Of a stretch of DNA of 64,000 bases, positions 8,323 to 15,683 are shown piece after piece. Below the pieces are notes generated by a model. The model was not told the origin of the DNA. It ran no database searches and saw nothing but the letters and a program-made list of their open reading frames with translations. Location of the stretch: the NCBI GenBank assembly GCA_022841825.1, contig JALHQT010000008.1, positions 124,001-188,000 of the forward strand, written 5' to 3'. Source of the DNA: Anaerolineae bacterium. GTDB taxonomy: Bacteria; Chloroflexota; Anaerolineae; Aggregatilineales; Phototrophicaceae. Position 1 is the stretch's first letter, and every line of letters begins with the position of its first letter. A program made the translations under genes and the position numbers.

Positions 8323-9560
8323 TGGCGACGATCAACGACGCGCTTACAGGGGAAATCCTGGCAGGCTTCGACGAGGCGGAACCTGTTGCGCTGGCGCAGC
8401 AGCTCATCCGCATCCCCTCGTTCGTCTGGAGGGAGAGCGAGGTGGGCTACTGGATCGCCGACTGGATGCGTGCGCGTGACTTCGAGGTCGATCTTCAGGA
8501 GGTGCCGCTGCGCGATGGGCGCGTGACGCATCAGGCGATTGGCACGCTGAGGGGCAATGGGAGCGCGCCGAGCATCATGCTCTGTGGGCACACCGATACC
8601 AGCGACTGGGGCGGGCGACCCTTCCGCGAAAACGAGTGGTCTCATGACCCCTTCGGTGGCGACATCGCCGATGGCTACCTTTATGGGCTGGGCGCGATCA
8701 ACATGAAGGCAGGCGTCGCGGCGATCATGACGGCTGCCGACCTCGTGCGCCGCAGCGGGCGGACGCTCAAAGGCGACCTGATCGTCGCATGTGTCGTCGC
8801 GGAGACAGGCGGCGGAGTCGGCGCGCTGCATCTGATCGAAAGCGGCTTGCGCCCCGATTACTGCATCGTCACCGAGGCGGGCAATCTCGATGTCGGCGTC
8901 ATCTCGGTCGGCTATGTGCAGGGCAAGGTAAGGGTGAGGGGCGAGTTCAAGCATCGTGTCCCTTACATCAACCCCATCGAGAAGATCACGAAAGTGATCG
9001 CCGCCTTCAGCCCGTCATATGAACCGATACAGCCCGCCAGCGAAGGCGGCTGGCTGCGCTACCAGCGCCATCCATTGATCGAGCGTTACCCGGCGATGGC
9101 GGTGCGCAATATCGAGCATTACCAGGATACGACCACCCTATCGTTCGATCTCCGGATCGTTCCCGGCATGACGGAGCAAAGCGTGCGCCAAGACATGACC
9201 CGCCTGCTCGATGGCATCACTGCCGCCGACCCGGACTTTCGCTATGAGCTGATCATTCCGTTGAGTGATCAACAGCCCAATATGCCCGCCCGCGATGCCA
9301 CTCCCGTCGATGCCCCTGTCGTCGCCGAGCTGATCAAGGCGCACACGCTCGTCACAGGCGCCGCTCCCAACGTCGGCGCGGGGCACCGCGCGGGTGCGAC
9401 GGCGGACACCTGCCACTTCAAAGGCGTCGGCATCACCTGCGTCGAATATGGACCCGGCTTCATCCCGATCTGGCCGATGGTGGACGAACGCATCGAGATT
9501 TCGCAGATTGTGACGGCGACGAAGGCGCTGGCGCTGACAAGTGCGGCAATATGCACTTAG
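8322..9560 (+). CDS. M20-family peptidase/deacetylase-like protein with altered metal site
   Basis: A 412-aa member of the ArgE/DapE/CPG2 (M20) fold, coupled to ridA by a 1-nt stop/start overlap. The catalytic HxD is intact (GHTDTSDWG, His90 and Asp92). The usual bridging Asp in the GxGAxDMKxG motif is Asn127 (GLGAINMKAG). The usual Glu-Glu pair is Glu161-Thr162 (VAETGGG). The C-terminal region that should supply the last His reads GFIPIWPMVDERIEI without one. A Glu fitting the other ligand is present in VTEAGN near residue 187. So the second metal site appears lost while the fold and dimerisation region persist. It could be a one-metal enzyme, a non-hydrolytic binding protein, or a divergent hydrolase. 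By contrast, lysK at 26062 in this window keeps all ligands. Confidence 0.85.
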   Translation: MATINDALTGEILAGFDEAEPVALAQQLIRIPSFVWRESEVGYWIADWMRARDFEVDLQEVPLRDGRVTHQAIGTLRGNGSAPSIMLCGHTDTSDWGGRPFRENEWSHDPFGGDIADGYLYGLGAINMKAGVAAIMTAADLVRRSGRTLKGDLIVACVVAETGGGVGALHLIESGLRPDYCIVTEAGNLDVGVISVGYVQGKVRVRGEFKHRVPYINPIEKITKVIAAFSPSYEPIQPASEGGWLRYQRHPLIERYPAMAVRNIEHYQDTTTLSFDLRIVPGMTEQSVRQDMTRLLDGITAADPDFRYELIIPLSDQQPNMPARDATPVDAPVVAELIKAHTLVTGAAPNVGAGHRAGATADTCHFKGVGITCVEYGPGFIPIWPMVDERIEISQIVTATKALALTSAAICT

Positions 9561-9843
9561 TAACGAGTAACGAGTGACGGGTAACGAGGAAAGAGCAACT
9601 CAGAATGCGAGCGCACCAGCTTAGCGGAGCGTGTTGTGCGCAGAACTGCGTTCACAACTTACGCTTGCCCATGACATTGGCTATGTTTCGGATACTGACC
9701 ATTCTCAGCTACAATCTGCGGCAATCGAAGTCGGAAAGATGATCGGGGCGTTGATCGTTTCCGTTAAGGCACGGCGCAACTCCAAGCCATAACATACAAC
9801 CAATGTAGAGTCCAAACTCGTTACCCGTTACTCGTCACTCACC
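9558..9843. repeat. Heptamer-bracketed spacer (GTAACGA / ACTCGTT word)
   Basis: This 296-bp spacer between the M20-like gene and E1 alpha has no convincing gene. Its left arm begins on the TAG stop (9558-9560) and runs GTAACGA GTAACGA GTGACGG GTAACGA. The right arm at 9815-9843 runs ACTCGTT ACCCGTT ACTCGTC ACTCACC, inverted, ending 13 bp before the next ATG. A single arm of the same word (ACTCGTT ACTCATC ACTCGCT) fills 27896-27922. Inside, a TACAAT box at 9710-9715 could be a -10 element but has no good -35. Confidence 0.85.
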
Positions 9844-9856
9844 ACAAGAGGGCTTT

Positions 9857-10831
9857 ATGACTCCAAACCCTGCAACTATTCTCGACCTCTACACCCGTAT
9901 GCTGCGCATCCGCCGCTTTGAAGAAAAGGTCGGCGGGCTGTTCGCCCAGGGGCAGTTGCCCGGCTTTGTGCATTTGTATATCGGCGAAGAAGCCGTCGGG
10001 GTCGGCGTCTGCGTCGCCCTGCGCGATGACGACTACATCACCAGCACCCATCGCGGACACGGACATGTCATCGCCAAAGGCGGCAATTTTGACCGGATGA
10101 TGGCGGAACTCTTCGCCAAAGCGACGGGCTACTGCAAGGGCAAAGGCGGCAGCATGCACATCGCCGACTTCCAGATCGGTATGCTGGGCGCGTGCGGCAT
10201 CGTCGGCGGGGGCATCCCGGTCGCCACAGGCGCGGCACTCAGCGCCAAAACACGCGGCACTGACCAGGTAGCGGTCGCCTTCTTCGGCGATGGCGCGGCG
10301 AACGAGGGGAGCTTCCACGAATCGCTTAACCTGGCATCGGCGCTCAAACTGCCCGCCATCTACGTCTGCGAGAACAACCAGTACGGCGAATTCACGCCTG
10401 CCGAGAAGGCGATGAACATCAAGGACATTGCCATTCGCGCGCAGGGCTACGGCATTCCCGGCGTGATCGTCGATGGCACCGACGCGCTGGCGGTCTACGA
10501 TGCGGCGGAGGAGGCGGTCGCCCGCGCGCGGCGCGGCGAAGGACCGACCCTGATCGAAGCCAAAACGCATCGCAAAGGCGGACATGCCGAAGGCGAAATC
10601 GCCTTCCTCGCCGGGCAGAACTACCGCCTGCCGGAAGAAGTCGCGGCGGCGCAGGCGAACGACCCGGTGCTCAAGCTGCACACCTACATCGTCGAGCAGC
10701 GTCTTGTCGCCGCCGAGCAGCTCGAAACGCTCGATGCCGACATCGTCGCGCAGGTCGAGCGTGCCGTCGAATACGCCCGCGAAAGCCCGGAACCGGAGAT
10801 CGAGTCGATTTACGAGGATACCTGGGTCTAA
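9857..10831 (+). CDS. Thiamine-dependent 2-oxoacid/acetoin dehydrogenase E1, alpha subunit
   Basis: Alpha subunit of a heterotetrameric E1 of the pyruvate/acetoin/branched-chain dehydrogenase type, 324 aa. The thiamine diphosphate motif GDGAANEGSFHESLNLAS starts near residue 142 and ends in the cofactor Asn pair (ENNQYG near 172). The early RRFEEKVGGLFAQGQLPG and TSTHRGHGHVIAKG stretches match the family. The C-terminus keeps the loop THRKGGHAEGE; the usual phosphorylation-loop region is short, as in bacterial acetoin-type enzymes. The partner E1 beta lies at 12334, separated by a membrane protein and a minus-strand Uma2 gene, an unusual split. Substrate could be pyruvate, acetoin or a branched 2-oxoacid. 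Confidence 0.92.
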   Translation: MTPNPATILDLYTRMLRIRRFEEKVGGLFAQGQLPGFVHLYIGEEAVGVGVCVALRDDDYITSTHRGHGHVIAKGGNFDRMMAELFAKATGYCKGKGGSMHIADFQIGMLGACGIVGGGIPVATGAALSAKTRGTDQVAVAFFGDGAANEGSFHESLNLASALKLPAIYVCENNQYGEFTPAEKAMNIKDIAIRAQGYGIPGVIVDGTDALAVYDAAEEAVARARRGEGPTLIEAKTHRKGGHAEGEIAFLAGQNYRLPEEVAAAQANDPVLKLHTYIVEQRLVAAEQLETLDADIVAQVERAVEYARESPEPEIESIYEDTWV

Positions 10832-10833
10832 TG

Positions 10834-10903
10834 CGTGCGAGGTGCGTGGTGCGCAGTGCGAAAGAACACAGCATCGGTTTGTTCGCACCACGCACTTCGC
10901 ACA
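10834..10903. repeat. Heptamer-bracketed spacer (GTGCGNN/NNCGCAC), copy 2
   Basis: Left arm GTGCGAG GTGCGTG GTGCGCA GTGCGAA begins about 5 nt after the E1 alpha stop. Right arm TTCGCACC ACGCACT TCGCACA (10882-10902) ends 21 bp before the next ATG. The enclosed sequence is only about 17 bp, so transcripts would carry a long hairpin between the two genes. Confidence 0.85.
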
Positions 10904-10923
10904 TTAACCCGATTTGAAACGCG

Positions 10924-11508
10924 ATGTCTCGACTATCCGACTTGATGCATGTCCTCGATTTCACCGCCGACGATCTGGCGGCGAATCGCCAGGGTGTACT
11001 CAGCCCGCGCCAGCGCGCAAAACTGACCGAGCGCACGGCAGCCGCCCGGACGCGCGCGCTAGGGCAAAACACCGCCATCATCGCACTGGGCGGGTCGGCG
11101 GGCTTTTGTTCGGTCTTGGCGGGGGTTACGTCGTTCAGCAGCGCACTGCAAAGCGATCTGGAGCTGGCAGCACGCATTCCCGCGCTGCTGATCGGCGTGG
11201 CTGCGCTCATAGCGGCGGTGTTCTTTCTGCGCGCGGCGGTCAACACCTTCGCAGCACAGCGCTTCGCACCACCCAACACTGGATCGGATACTACCAGCAC
11301 GGCTGACACGGTAGCACGCACGGCGGGCGCAATCGTTTATGATGTTCCATTGTATCTGGATCGTGGGAGTGTGGAGACATTTGCGGTGGGCGGGGTCACA
11401 TTCGCCTTCGATGCCGAGCGTCACAGTGCGCTGCTCGACGCGGGCGATCTGATCGTCTACTACCTGCCGGGGACACTGGAGATCGTGGCGGCGGAGACGC
11501 TCTCGTAA
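10924..11508 (+). CDS. Unknown membrane protein with two transmembrane helices
   Basis: Unrecognised 194-aa protein. A helical, charged N-terminal part (DFTADDLAANRQGVLSPRQRAKL, rich in Arg, given here as a region at residues 12-34) precedes two hydrophobic segments at about residues 50-72 and 81-101. The C-terminal 80 residues look beta-rich and soluble (VYDVPLYLDRGSVETFAVGG, then FDAERHSALLDAGDLIVYYLPG). The layout, with cytoplasmic N-terminus, helical hairpin and folded C-terminal domain, resembles small membrane proteins common in Chloroflexota, but no family name is safe. No strong ribosome site is visible. It has no evident tie to the surrounding E1 genes. Confidence 0.7.
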   Translation: MSRLSDLMHVLDFTADDLAANRQGVLSPRQRAKLTERTAAARTRALGQNTAIIALGGSAGFCSVLAGVTSFSSALQSDLELAARIPALLIGVAALIAAVFFLRAAVNTFAAQRFAPPNTGSDTTSTADTVARTAGAIVYDVPLYLDRGSVETFAVGGVTFAFDAERHSALLDAGDLIVYYLPGTLEIVAAETLS

Positions 11509-11552
11509 CACGCATGTGCCCCTATGCGGGACTACACACGGGTCGTCCCCTA

Positions 11553-12140
11553 CTACCCCGCAAACACGTCGCCCACGCGCACGCTGAAGCCCGCGACCAC
11601 GTCACCGCCATCCAGTGTGTCATCCGCATGGAGGATAGTCGCCTGCGCGCTGCCCAGGGTGCGTGCAGTGACGGTCTGCGTGCGCGGCTCGAACACCCAT
11701 ACCAGCCGTACGCCATCGGTCATGTAGCTTTCGACCTTTTCCATCACATCGGCAAAGTCGTCGTTCTTGGAAACAACCTCGATACATAAATCGGGGATAA
11801 TTGCGTAGGGTCTGTCTTCCCAATCGGGGTTTGCTGACTTGTAAGCACTTATGCGAGAAAGATCGTAGACCACAAGATCAGGCACACGCGATCCCTTCAC
11901 CCAGTTACTGGTCTCAACCAGTACAAAGGGCATTTCAACCCTGACCAGTATTCCTGCTATTTCGCGGAGCTTGAGCCAGAGTTCAAAAAGAATTGCGACA
12001 ACATCTCCATGCTTTGGTAAATTGGGCATCAGCTCTCTCCTGCTGCCATTGATGAGTTCAAACGGAGCTTCGTCGAACTGGCGGATGAACTCCTCCATCG
12101 ACATGCCTTCGCGCGCCAGAACAGGTTCGTGTGCCAACAT
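11553..12140 (-). CDS. Uma2-family endonuclease-like protein (DUF820)
   Basis: PD-(D/E)XK-fold protein of the Uma2 family, about 195 aa from the ATG at 12140, which has GAGGGAG about 11 nt upstream; a longer frame runs to 12221. The family pattern is complete: MSMEEFIRQFDE at the N-terminus, ELINGSRRELMPNLPKHGDVVAILFE, then VPDLVVYDLSRI, the nuclease-core PDLCIEVVSKNDDF near residue 115, and GVRLVWVFEPRTQTVTAR. Uma2 proteins are very common, often multicopy, in Cyanobacteria and Chloroflexota, and their biological role is unsettled. It is transcribed against its neighbours and lies between the two E1 subunit genes, which suggests a later insertion. Confidence 0.88.
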   Translation of the reverse strand: MLAHEPVLAREGMSMEEFIRQFDEAPFELINGSRRELMPNLPKHGDVVAILFELWLKLREIAGILVRVEMPFVLVETSNWVKGSRVPDLVVYDLSRISAYKSANPDWEDRPYAIIPDLCIEVVSKNDDFADVMEKVESYMTDGVRLVWVFEPRTQTVTARTLGSAQATILHADDTLDGGDVVAGFSVRVGDVFAG

Positions 12141-12333
12141 ATGCTCTATCACTCCCTCGTGCCTGACGCTGATTATAGCCTGATTCGATTGCGCGCTTCG
12201 CTCATTAGATTCTTGTGGCATTCAGCGCCTGGACGTGGTAGTTTAAGCATCCTCTACTTCGCTTGATGGTGTTGTGTGATGTCCGCGTCGCTTGCCGCTA
12301 AGATTCTACTTTTGACTATTCAGGAGCCATTCC

Positions 12334-13305
12334 GTGCCACGTAAAACCTACATCGCCGCCATCAAAGAAGCGCTCACCGAGGAAATGCGCGATGACACAT
12401 CTGTCATCCTCATGGGCGAGGATGTGCGCATCGGCGTCTTCGCCGGGACACGCGGCTTACACGCCGAATTCGGCGATCTGCGCGTCGTCGATACGCCCAT
12501 TAGCGAGCTTGCCGTCGCGGGCGCAGGCGTCGGCGCGGCGGCGACCGGGCTGCGTCCAATCGTCGATCTGATGTTCGGCACGTTCCTCTATCTCGCCTTC
12601 GACCAAATCGCCAACCAGGCGGGCGCGATGCGCTACATGTTCGGCGGGCAAACGACGCTGCCGCTGGTCTACATGGTGCAGAATGGCACGGGATCGAGCG
12701 CCGGGCATCATCACAGCCAATCGGTGCATCCGTTTTTCATGAATATGCCGCTGATCAAGGTCGTCATGCCCAGCACGCCCTACGATGTGAAGGGGCTGCT
12801 CAAGGCGTCGATCCGTGATAACAACCCAGTCGTCTTCCTCAACCACCTGGCGCTTGGCGGGCAGCGCGGCGAGGTGCCGGATGAGGAATACATCGTGCCG
12901 CTTGGCAAGGGGGACATCAAGCGTGCGGGCAAGGATGTGACGATTGCGGCAGCGGGCTTGATGGTGCATCACGCGCTCAAGGCGGCAGCGGCGCTGGAGA
13001 AGGACGGCATAGACGCCGAAATTATTGACCTGCGCACGCTCAAGCCCTGGGATGAGACGCTGGTACTGGAAAGCGTCGCCAAAACGGGGCGCTTCGTGGC
13101 GGTGGATGAGAGCAGCCCGGTGTGCGGCGCGGCGAGTGAGTGGGCGGCGACGGTCGCCGAGAAGGGCTTCTCGTATCTGAAGGCGGCACCGCGGCGCGTC
13201 GCCAGCAAGCCTGTGCCGATCCCGTTTAGTCCCAAGCTGGAAAAAGCCGTCGTCCCTTCGCCCGACGACATCATCGCAGCGGCGAAAGCAACATTAGCGG
13301 ATTAG
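12334..13305 (+). CDS. Thiamine-dependent 2-oxoacid/acetoin dehydrogenase E1, beta subunit
   Basis: Beta subunit (transketolase-like pyrimidine-binding domain plus C-terminal domain) of the E1 whose alpha subunit is at 9857; 323 aa. It starts with GTG at 12334, preceded by AGGAG at a good distance. Family landmarks: VILMGEDVRIGVFAGTRGLHAEFGD near residue 25, VDTPISELAVAGAGVGAA near 50, the VYMVQNGTGSSAGHHHSQS loop near 110-128, and ALKAAAALEKDGIDAEIIDLRTLKPWD near 212. The gene is followed within 19 bp by the lipoyl domain and then an SDR, forming a tight operon. Its spacer from the Uma2 gene (12141-12333) shows no gene. Confidence 0.93.
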   Translation: MPRKTYIAAIKEALTEEMRDDTSVILMGEDVRIGVFAGTRGLHAEFGDLRVVDTPISELAVAGAGVGAAATGLRPIVDLMFGTFLYLAFDQIANQAGAMRYMFGGQTTLPLVYMVQNGTGSSAGHHHSQSVHPFFMNMPLIKVVMPSTPYDVKGLLKASIRDNNPVVFLNHLALGGQRGEVPDEEYIVPLGKGDIKRAGKDVTIAAAGLMVHHALKAAAALEKDGIDAEIIDLRTLKPWDETLVLESVAKTGRFVAVDESSPVCGAASEWAATVAEKGFSYLKAAPRRVASKPVPIPFSPKLEKAVVPSPDDIIAAAKATLAD

Positions 13306-13324
13306 CAAAGAAGCGAGCAACCCT

Positions 13325-13564
13325 ATGGCACTTATCCCCGTCCATATGCCCAAGTTCGGCATGACGATGACGCATGGAATCATCACGCAGTGGCACAAGC
13401 AGGAAGGCGAGCGCATCGAGCAGGGGCAGCCGCTGCTGGCGGTCGAGACCGAAAAGGTCAATGTCGATGTCGAAGCGCCCTCCAGCGGCACCATCGTCGA
13501 GATCAGCTTCGAAGTCGATGCAGAAGTAGAAGTCGGCGCAGTCGTGGCATACATCGAGGAATAA
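13325..13564 (+). CDS. Free-standing lipoyl-domain protein
   Basis: Complete 79-residue lipoyl/biotinyl domain and nothing else. The modifiable lysine is Lys44 in AVETEKVNVDV; the EK-V context fits lipoylation rather than biotinylation (which usually shows MKM). In known 2-oxoacid dehydrogenase complexes this domain is the N-terminus of E2, followed by a subunit-binding and an acyltransferase domain. Here translation stops right after the domain, at a TAA that is followed by the next gene's ATG 3 nt later. The protein would act as a mobile carrier accepting the acyl group from the adjacent E1. The partner acyltransferase and lipoamide dehydrogenase are not in the window. Confidence 0.9.
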   Translation: MALIPVHMPKFGMTMTHGIITQWHKQEGERIEQGQPLLAVETEKVNVDVEAPSSGTIVEISFEVDAEVEVGAVVAYIEE

Positions 13565-13567
13565 CCT

Positions 13568-14314
13568 ATGTCTCGTCTCTCTGGAAAAATCGCGGTTGTC
13601 ACTGGTGCGGGGCGTGGCATTGGGCGCGCAATCGCCCTGCGCTTTGCCCATGAAGGCGCGCTGCTCGCCCTGTGCGATCTCAACCTCGAACAGCTCGAAA
13701 CCGTCGCCGCCGAAGCGCGACAGGTTGGCGCACCGGCGGCATCGGCGGCGCGTGTCGATGTCGCCAACCGCGCAGAGGTCGAGGCGTTCATCGCGCAGGC
13801 GAGCCAGCAGCTCGGTACGCCCAACATCCTCGTCAACAACGCGGGTATCTTCTTCAATGCCTCGCTGCTCGACATGACCGACGAACAGTGGGATCGCATG
13901 ATGAGCATCAACACCAAAAGCGTCTTTCTGATGACGCAGGCAGTCCTCAAGCGATGGGTCGCCGAGGACATCAAGGGCAGTATCGTCAATCTCGCGTCGA
14001 TCAGCAGCGACATCGCCTTCACCAACTCTGCCGCCTACTGCGCGTCGAAGGCGGCGGTCTCGGCACTAACCCGCGTGACCGCGCTCGAATACGGACCGCA
14101 TGGTATCCGCTGTAACGCCATGGCACCGGGCATCATCGACACCAGTATGCTGCCCGATCCCGAAGGCGCGAAGGTGTGGGCGAACAAGATCCCGCTGCGC
14201 CGCCTGGGGCAGCCGGACGATGTCGCCGATCTCGCGCTCTATCTGGCATCGGACGAAGCGCGCTACATCACGGGCGCGACGATGTACGTCGATGGCGGGT
14301 GGATGATTGAATAA
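13568..14314 (+). CDS. Short-chain dehydrogenase/reductase
   Basis: Classical NAD(P)-dependent SDR, 248 aa. The cofactor motif TGAGRGIG lies at residues 12-19, the NNAG motif near 88-91, the active-site Ser in NLASISSDIAF near 140, and the Tyr-Lys pair in YCASK near 156-160. The end, ITGATMYVDGGWMIE, is typical. Asp in LCDLN after the second strand suggests NAD preference. It is packed 3 nt after the lipoyl-domain gene in the E1 beta operon, so it may oxidise or reduce a hydroxy/keto intermediate linked to the E1 substrate, for instance an acetoin or diol step; this is inference. Confidence 0.93.
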   Translation: MSRLSGKIAVVTGAGRGIGRAIALRFAHEGALLALCDLNLEQLETVAAEARQVGAPAASAARVDVANRAEVEAFIAQASQQLGTPNILVNNAGIFFNASLLDMTDEQWDRMMSINTKSVFLMTQAVLKRWVAEDIKGSIVNLASISSDIAFTNSAAYCASKAAVSALTRVTALEYGPHGIRCNAMAPGIIDTSMLPDPEGAKVWANKIPLRRLGQPDDVADLALYLASDEARYITGATMYVDGGWMIE

Positions 14315-14376
14315 CTTGGGCAATCCGCACAATTCAGCCTCGCCAAACTTCGTGCGCTTTGCGGCATTTGCGTCCC

Positions 14377-14405
14377 TTGACACACCCGCTCGCCTATGAC
14401 ATCCT
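14377..14405 (+). promoter_or_regulatory. Probable promoter of the lysine operon
   Basis: TTGACA at 14377-14382 is a perfect -35 box. After 17 nt comes CATCCT at 14400-14405, preceded by TGA, giving an extended -10 shape similar to the TGCTATCCT promoter in front of the cobalamin riboswitch at 42971. Transcription would start near 14412, leaving a leader of about 238 nt before lysW. The -10 match is only partial. Confidence 0.5.
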
Positions 14406-14440
14406 TGCACCTATCGTTTTTCACGCAGTACAGGCAGATG

Positions 14441-14548
14441 ATGAACGTTCTCGTTCGCAATGCACACATCACCAGCACACCCAACCAACGGATGATGGCG
14501 TGCCTGTCTGTCGAATTCAAGAAGCGTGGCAAACCCCAACAGCGATAG
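14441..14548 (+). CDS. Candidate leader peptide of the lysine operon
   Basis: A 35-codon frame in the lysW leader, 29 nt after the predicted transcription start; an ATG one codon earlier is also in frame. Near its end it carries lysine codons at positions 27, 28 and 31, amid arginine codons (EFKKRGKPQQR, stop). It ends 36 nt before the terminator hairpin at 14584. Leader-peptide attenuation has been reported for a lysine gene cluster in Thermus, so this is a reasonable candidate; but no strong ribosome site is visible and lysine density is modest. It could be chance. Confidence 0.35.
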   Translation: MNVLVRNAHITSTPNQRMMACLSVEFKKRGKPQQR

Positions 14549-14583
14549 CGCTGATGGTGTAGTTTGCGTTCCGTAGTGAACCA

Positions 14584-14622
14584 ACGCCCCGGCTGCAATC
14601 GCAGTCGGGGCGTTTTTGTTTT
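14584..14622 (+). terminator. Rho-independent terminator/attenuator upstream of lysW
   Basis: CGCCCCG (about 14585-14591) pairs with CGGGGCG (about 14606-14612), closed by a GCTGCAATCGCAGT top that adds further pairing, and is followed by TTTTTGTTTTCT. This classical terminator stands only 28 bp before the lysW ATG and about 290 bp after the SDR stop. It either ends the SDR transcript or, given the promoter at 14377 lying before it, works as an attenuator within the lysW leader. The rest of the 14315-14649 spacer shows no other gene. Confidence 0.8.
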
Positions 14623-14649
14623 CTCATCAGAGCACAAGGAGCTGAGGTC

Positions 14650-14814
14650 ATGAACACCTGTATCGAATGTGGCGCAGAACTGAACATCCCGACGGGCGTG
14701 ATGATGGGTGAAATCCTGCCCTGCCCCGATTGTGGCGTCGAGCTGGAGGTGACCAACCTCACACCGCTGACCGTCGAGCTTGCGCCGCAGGAAATGGAAG
14801 ACTGGGGAGAGTAA
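14650..14814 (+). CDS. lysW: LysW, amino-group carrier protein
   Basis: A 54-residue carrier protein that protects and carries the amino group of alpha-aminoadipate during lysine synthesis. It shows CIEC and CPDC zinc-binding pairs (Cys4, Cys7, Cys25, Cys28) and ends in the invariant EDWGE, whose final Glu54 gamma-carboxyl is joined to the substrate. The start ATG at 14650 has AAGGAGCTGAGG upstream. The gene is too short for many gene finders. It is first in the operon, with lysX starting 2 nt after its stop. The presence of LysW shows that the following ArgC-, ArgB- and ArgD-like genes act on LysW-bound substrates. Confidence 0.96.
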   Translation: MNTCIECGAELNIPTGVMMGEILPCPDCGVELEVTNLTPLTVELAPQEMEDWGE

Positions 14815-14816
14815 TC

Positions 14817-15683
14817 GTGAAGATCGCCATCCTCTGTTCCCGCGTCCGCGTTGAAGAAAAGCTGCTGTTCGAGGCGTTCGAGACGCTCGGTGCCCCCGCG
14901 CTGCGCATCGACGAGCGCGAGATCGCCGCCCGCATTGGCGAGTACGCGCCGCAGGTCGATCTGCTGCTCGAACGCAGCATCAGCGCCAGCGCCGGGCTGG
15001 TCGCCTTGCAGTTGTTCGAGGCGGCGGGTGTGACTACTCTCAACACCCATCGCACGTCCGAGACCTGCGCCGACAAAATCCGCACCTCCATCGCGCTTGC
15101 CCGCGCGGGGGTTGACCAGCCGCGCACCGAAATCGCCTTCAGCACGGACGCCGCCATCGAGGCAATCGAACGCATCGGCTACCCGGTCGTCATGAAGCCA
15201 CCCGTCGGCTCGTGGGGGCGTCTGCTGGCGCGCATCAATGACCGCGACGCGGCGGAGGCAGTGCTGGAGCACAAAGAAGTCCTGGGCGGCGTCGGTCACA
15301 ACATCTACTACATCCAGGAATTTATCGAGAAGCCGCAGCGCGACATTCGTGCCTTCGTCATCGGCAGCGAGACGATCTGCGCCATCTATCGCACGTCGCC
15401 CCACTGGATCACCAACACCGCGCGCGGCGGCGTGGCAACCAACTGCCCCGTCACCGACGAAATCACGGACATCTGCCGTCGCGCAGCGCTGGCGGTCAGC
15501 GGCGGCGAGGGCGGCATCCTGGCGCTCGATCTGTTTGAAGCGCCGGATGGTCGCCTGCTGGTGTGCGAGGTCAATCACACGATGGAATTCCGCAACAGCA
15601 TCACGACCACTGGCGTCAATATCCCTGAACGGATGGCGCGCTACGCCCTCGAACAGGCAGAAGCACGCGCGGTGCGTGTATGA
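14817..15683 (+). CDS. lysX: LysX, LysW-alpha-aminoadipate ligase (ATP-grasp)
   Basis: RimK-type ATP-grasp ligase, 288 aa, joining alpha-aminoadipate to the C-terminal Glu of LysW using ATP. It starts with GTG at 14817 ([14 protein letters not shown]), 2 nt after lysW; longer upstream readings overlap lysW. Visible ATP-grasp elements: [18 protein letters not shown] near residue 122, [20 protein letters not shown] near 163, [14 protein letters not shown] near 193, and the metal-binding [12 protein letters not shown] near 250-262. The NSITTTG sequence near the end resembles the SI-TTG signature that, to my knowledge, separates aminoadipate-specific LysX from glutamate-specific ArgX (GF-ATG), favouring a lysine role. 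Its last four bases overlap lysY. Confidence 0.93.
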   Translation: MKIAILCSRVRVEEKLLFEAFETLGAPALRIDEREIAARIGEYAPQVDLLLERSISASAGLVALQLFEAAGVTTLNTHRTSETCADKIRTSIALARAGVDQPRTEIAFSTDAAIEAIERIGYPVVMKPPVGSWGRLLARINDRDAAEAVLEHKEVLGGVGHNIYYIQEFIEKPQRDIRAFVIGSETICAIYRTSPHWITNTARGGVATNCPVTDEITDICRRAALAVSGGEGGILALDLFEAPDGRLLVCEVNHTMEFRNSITTTGVNIPERMARYALEQAEARAVRV

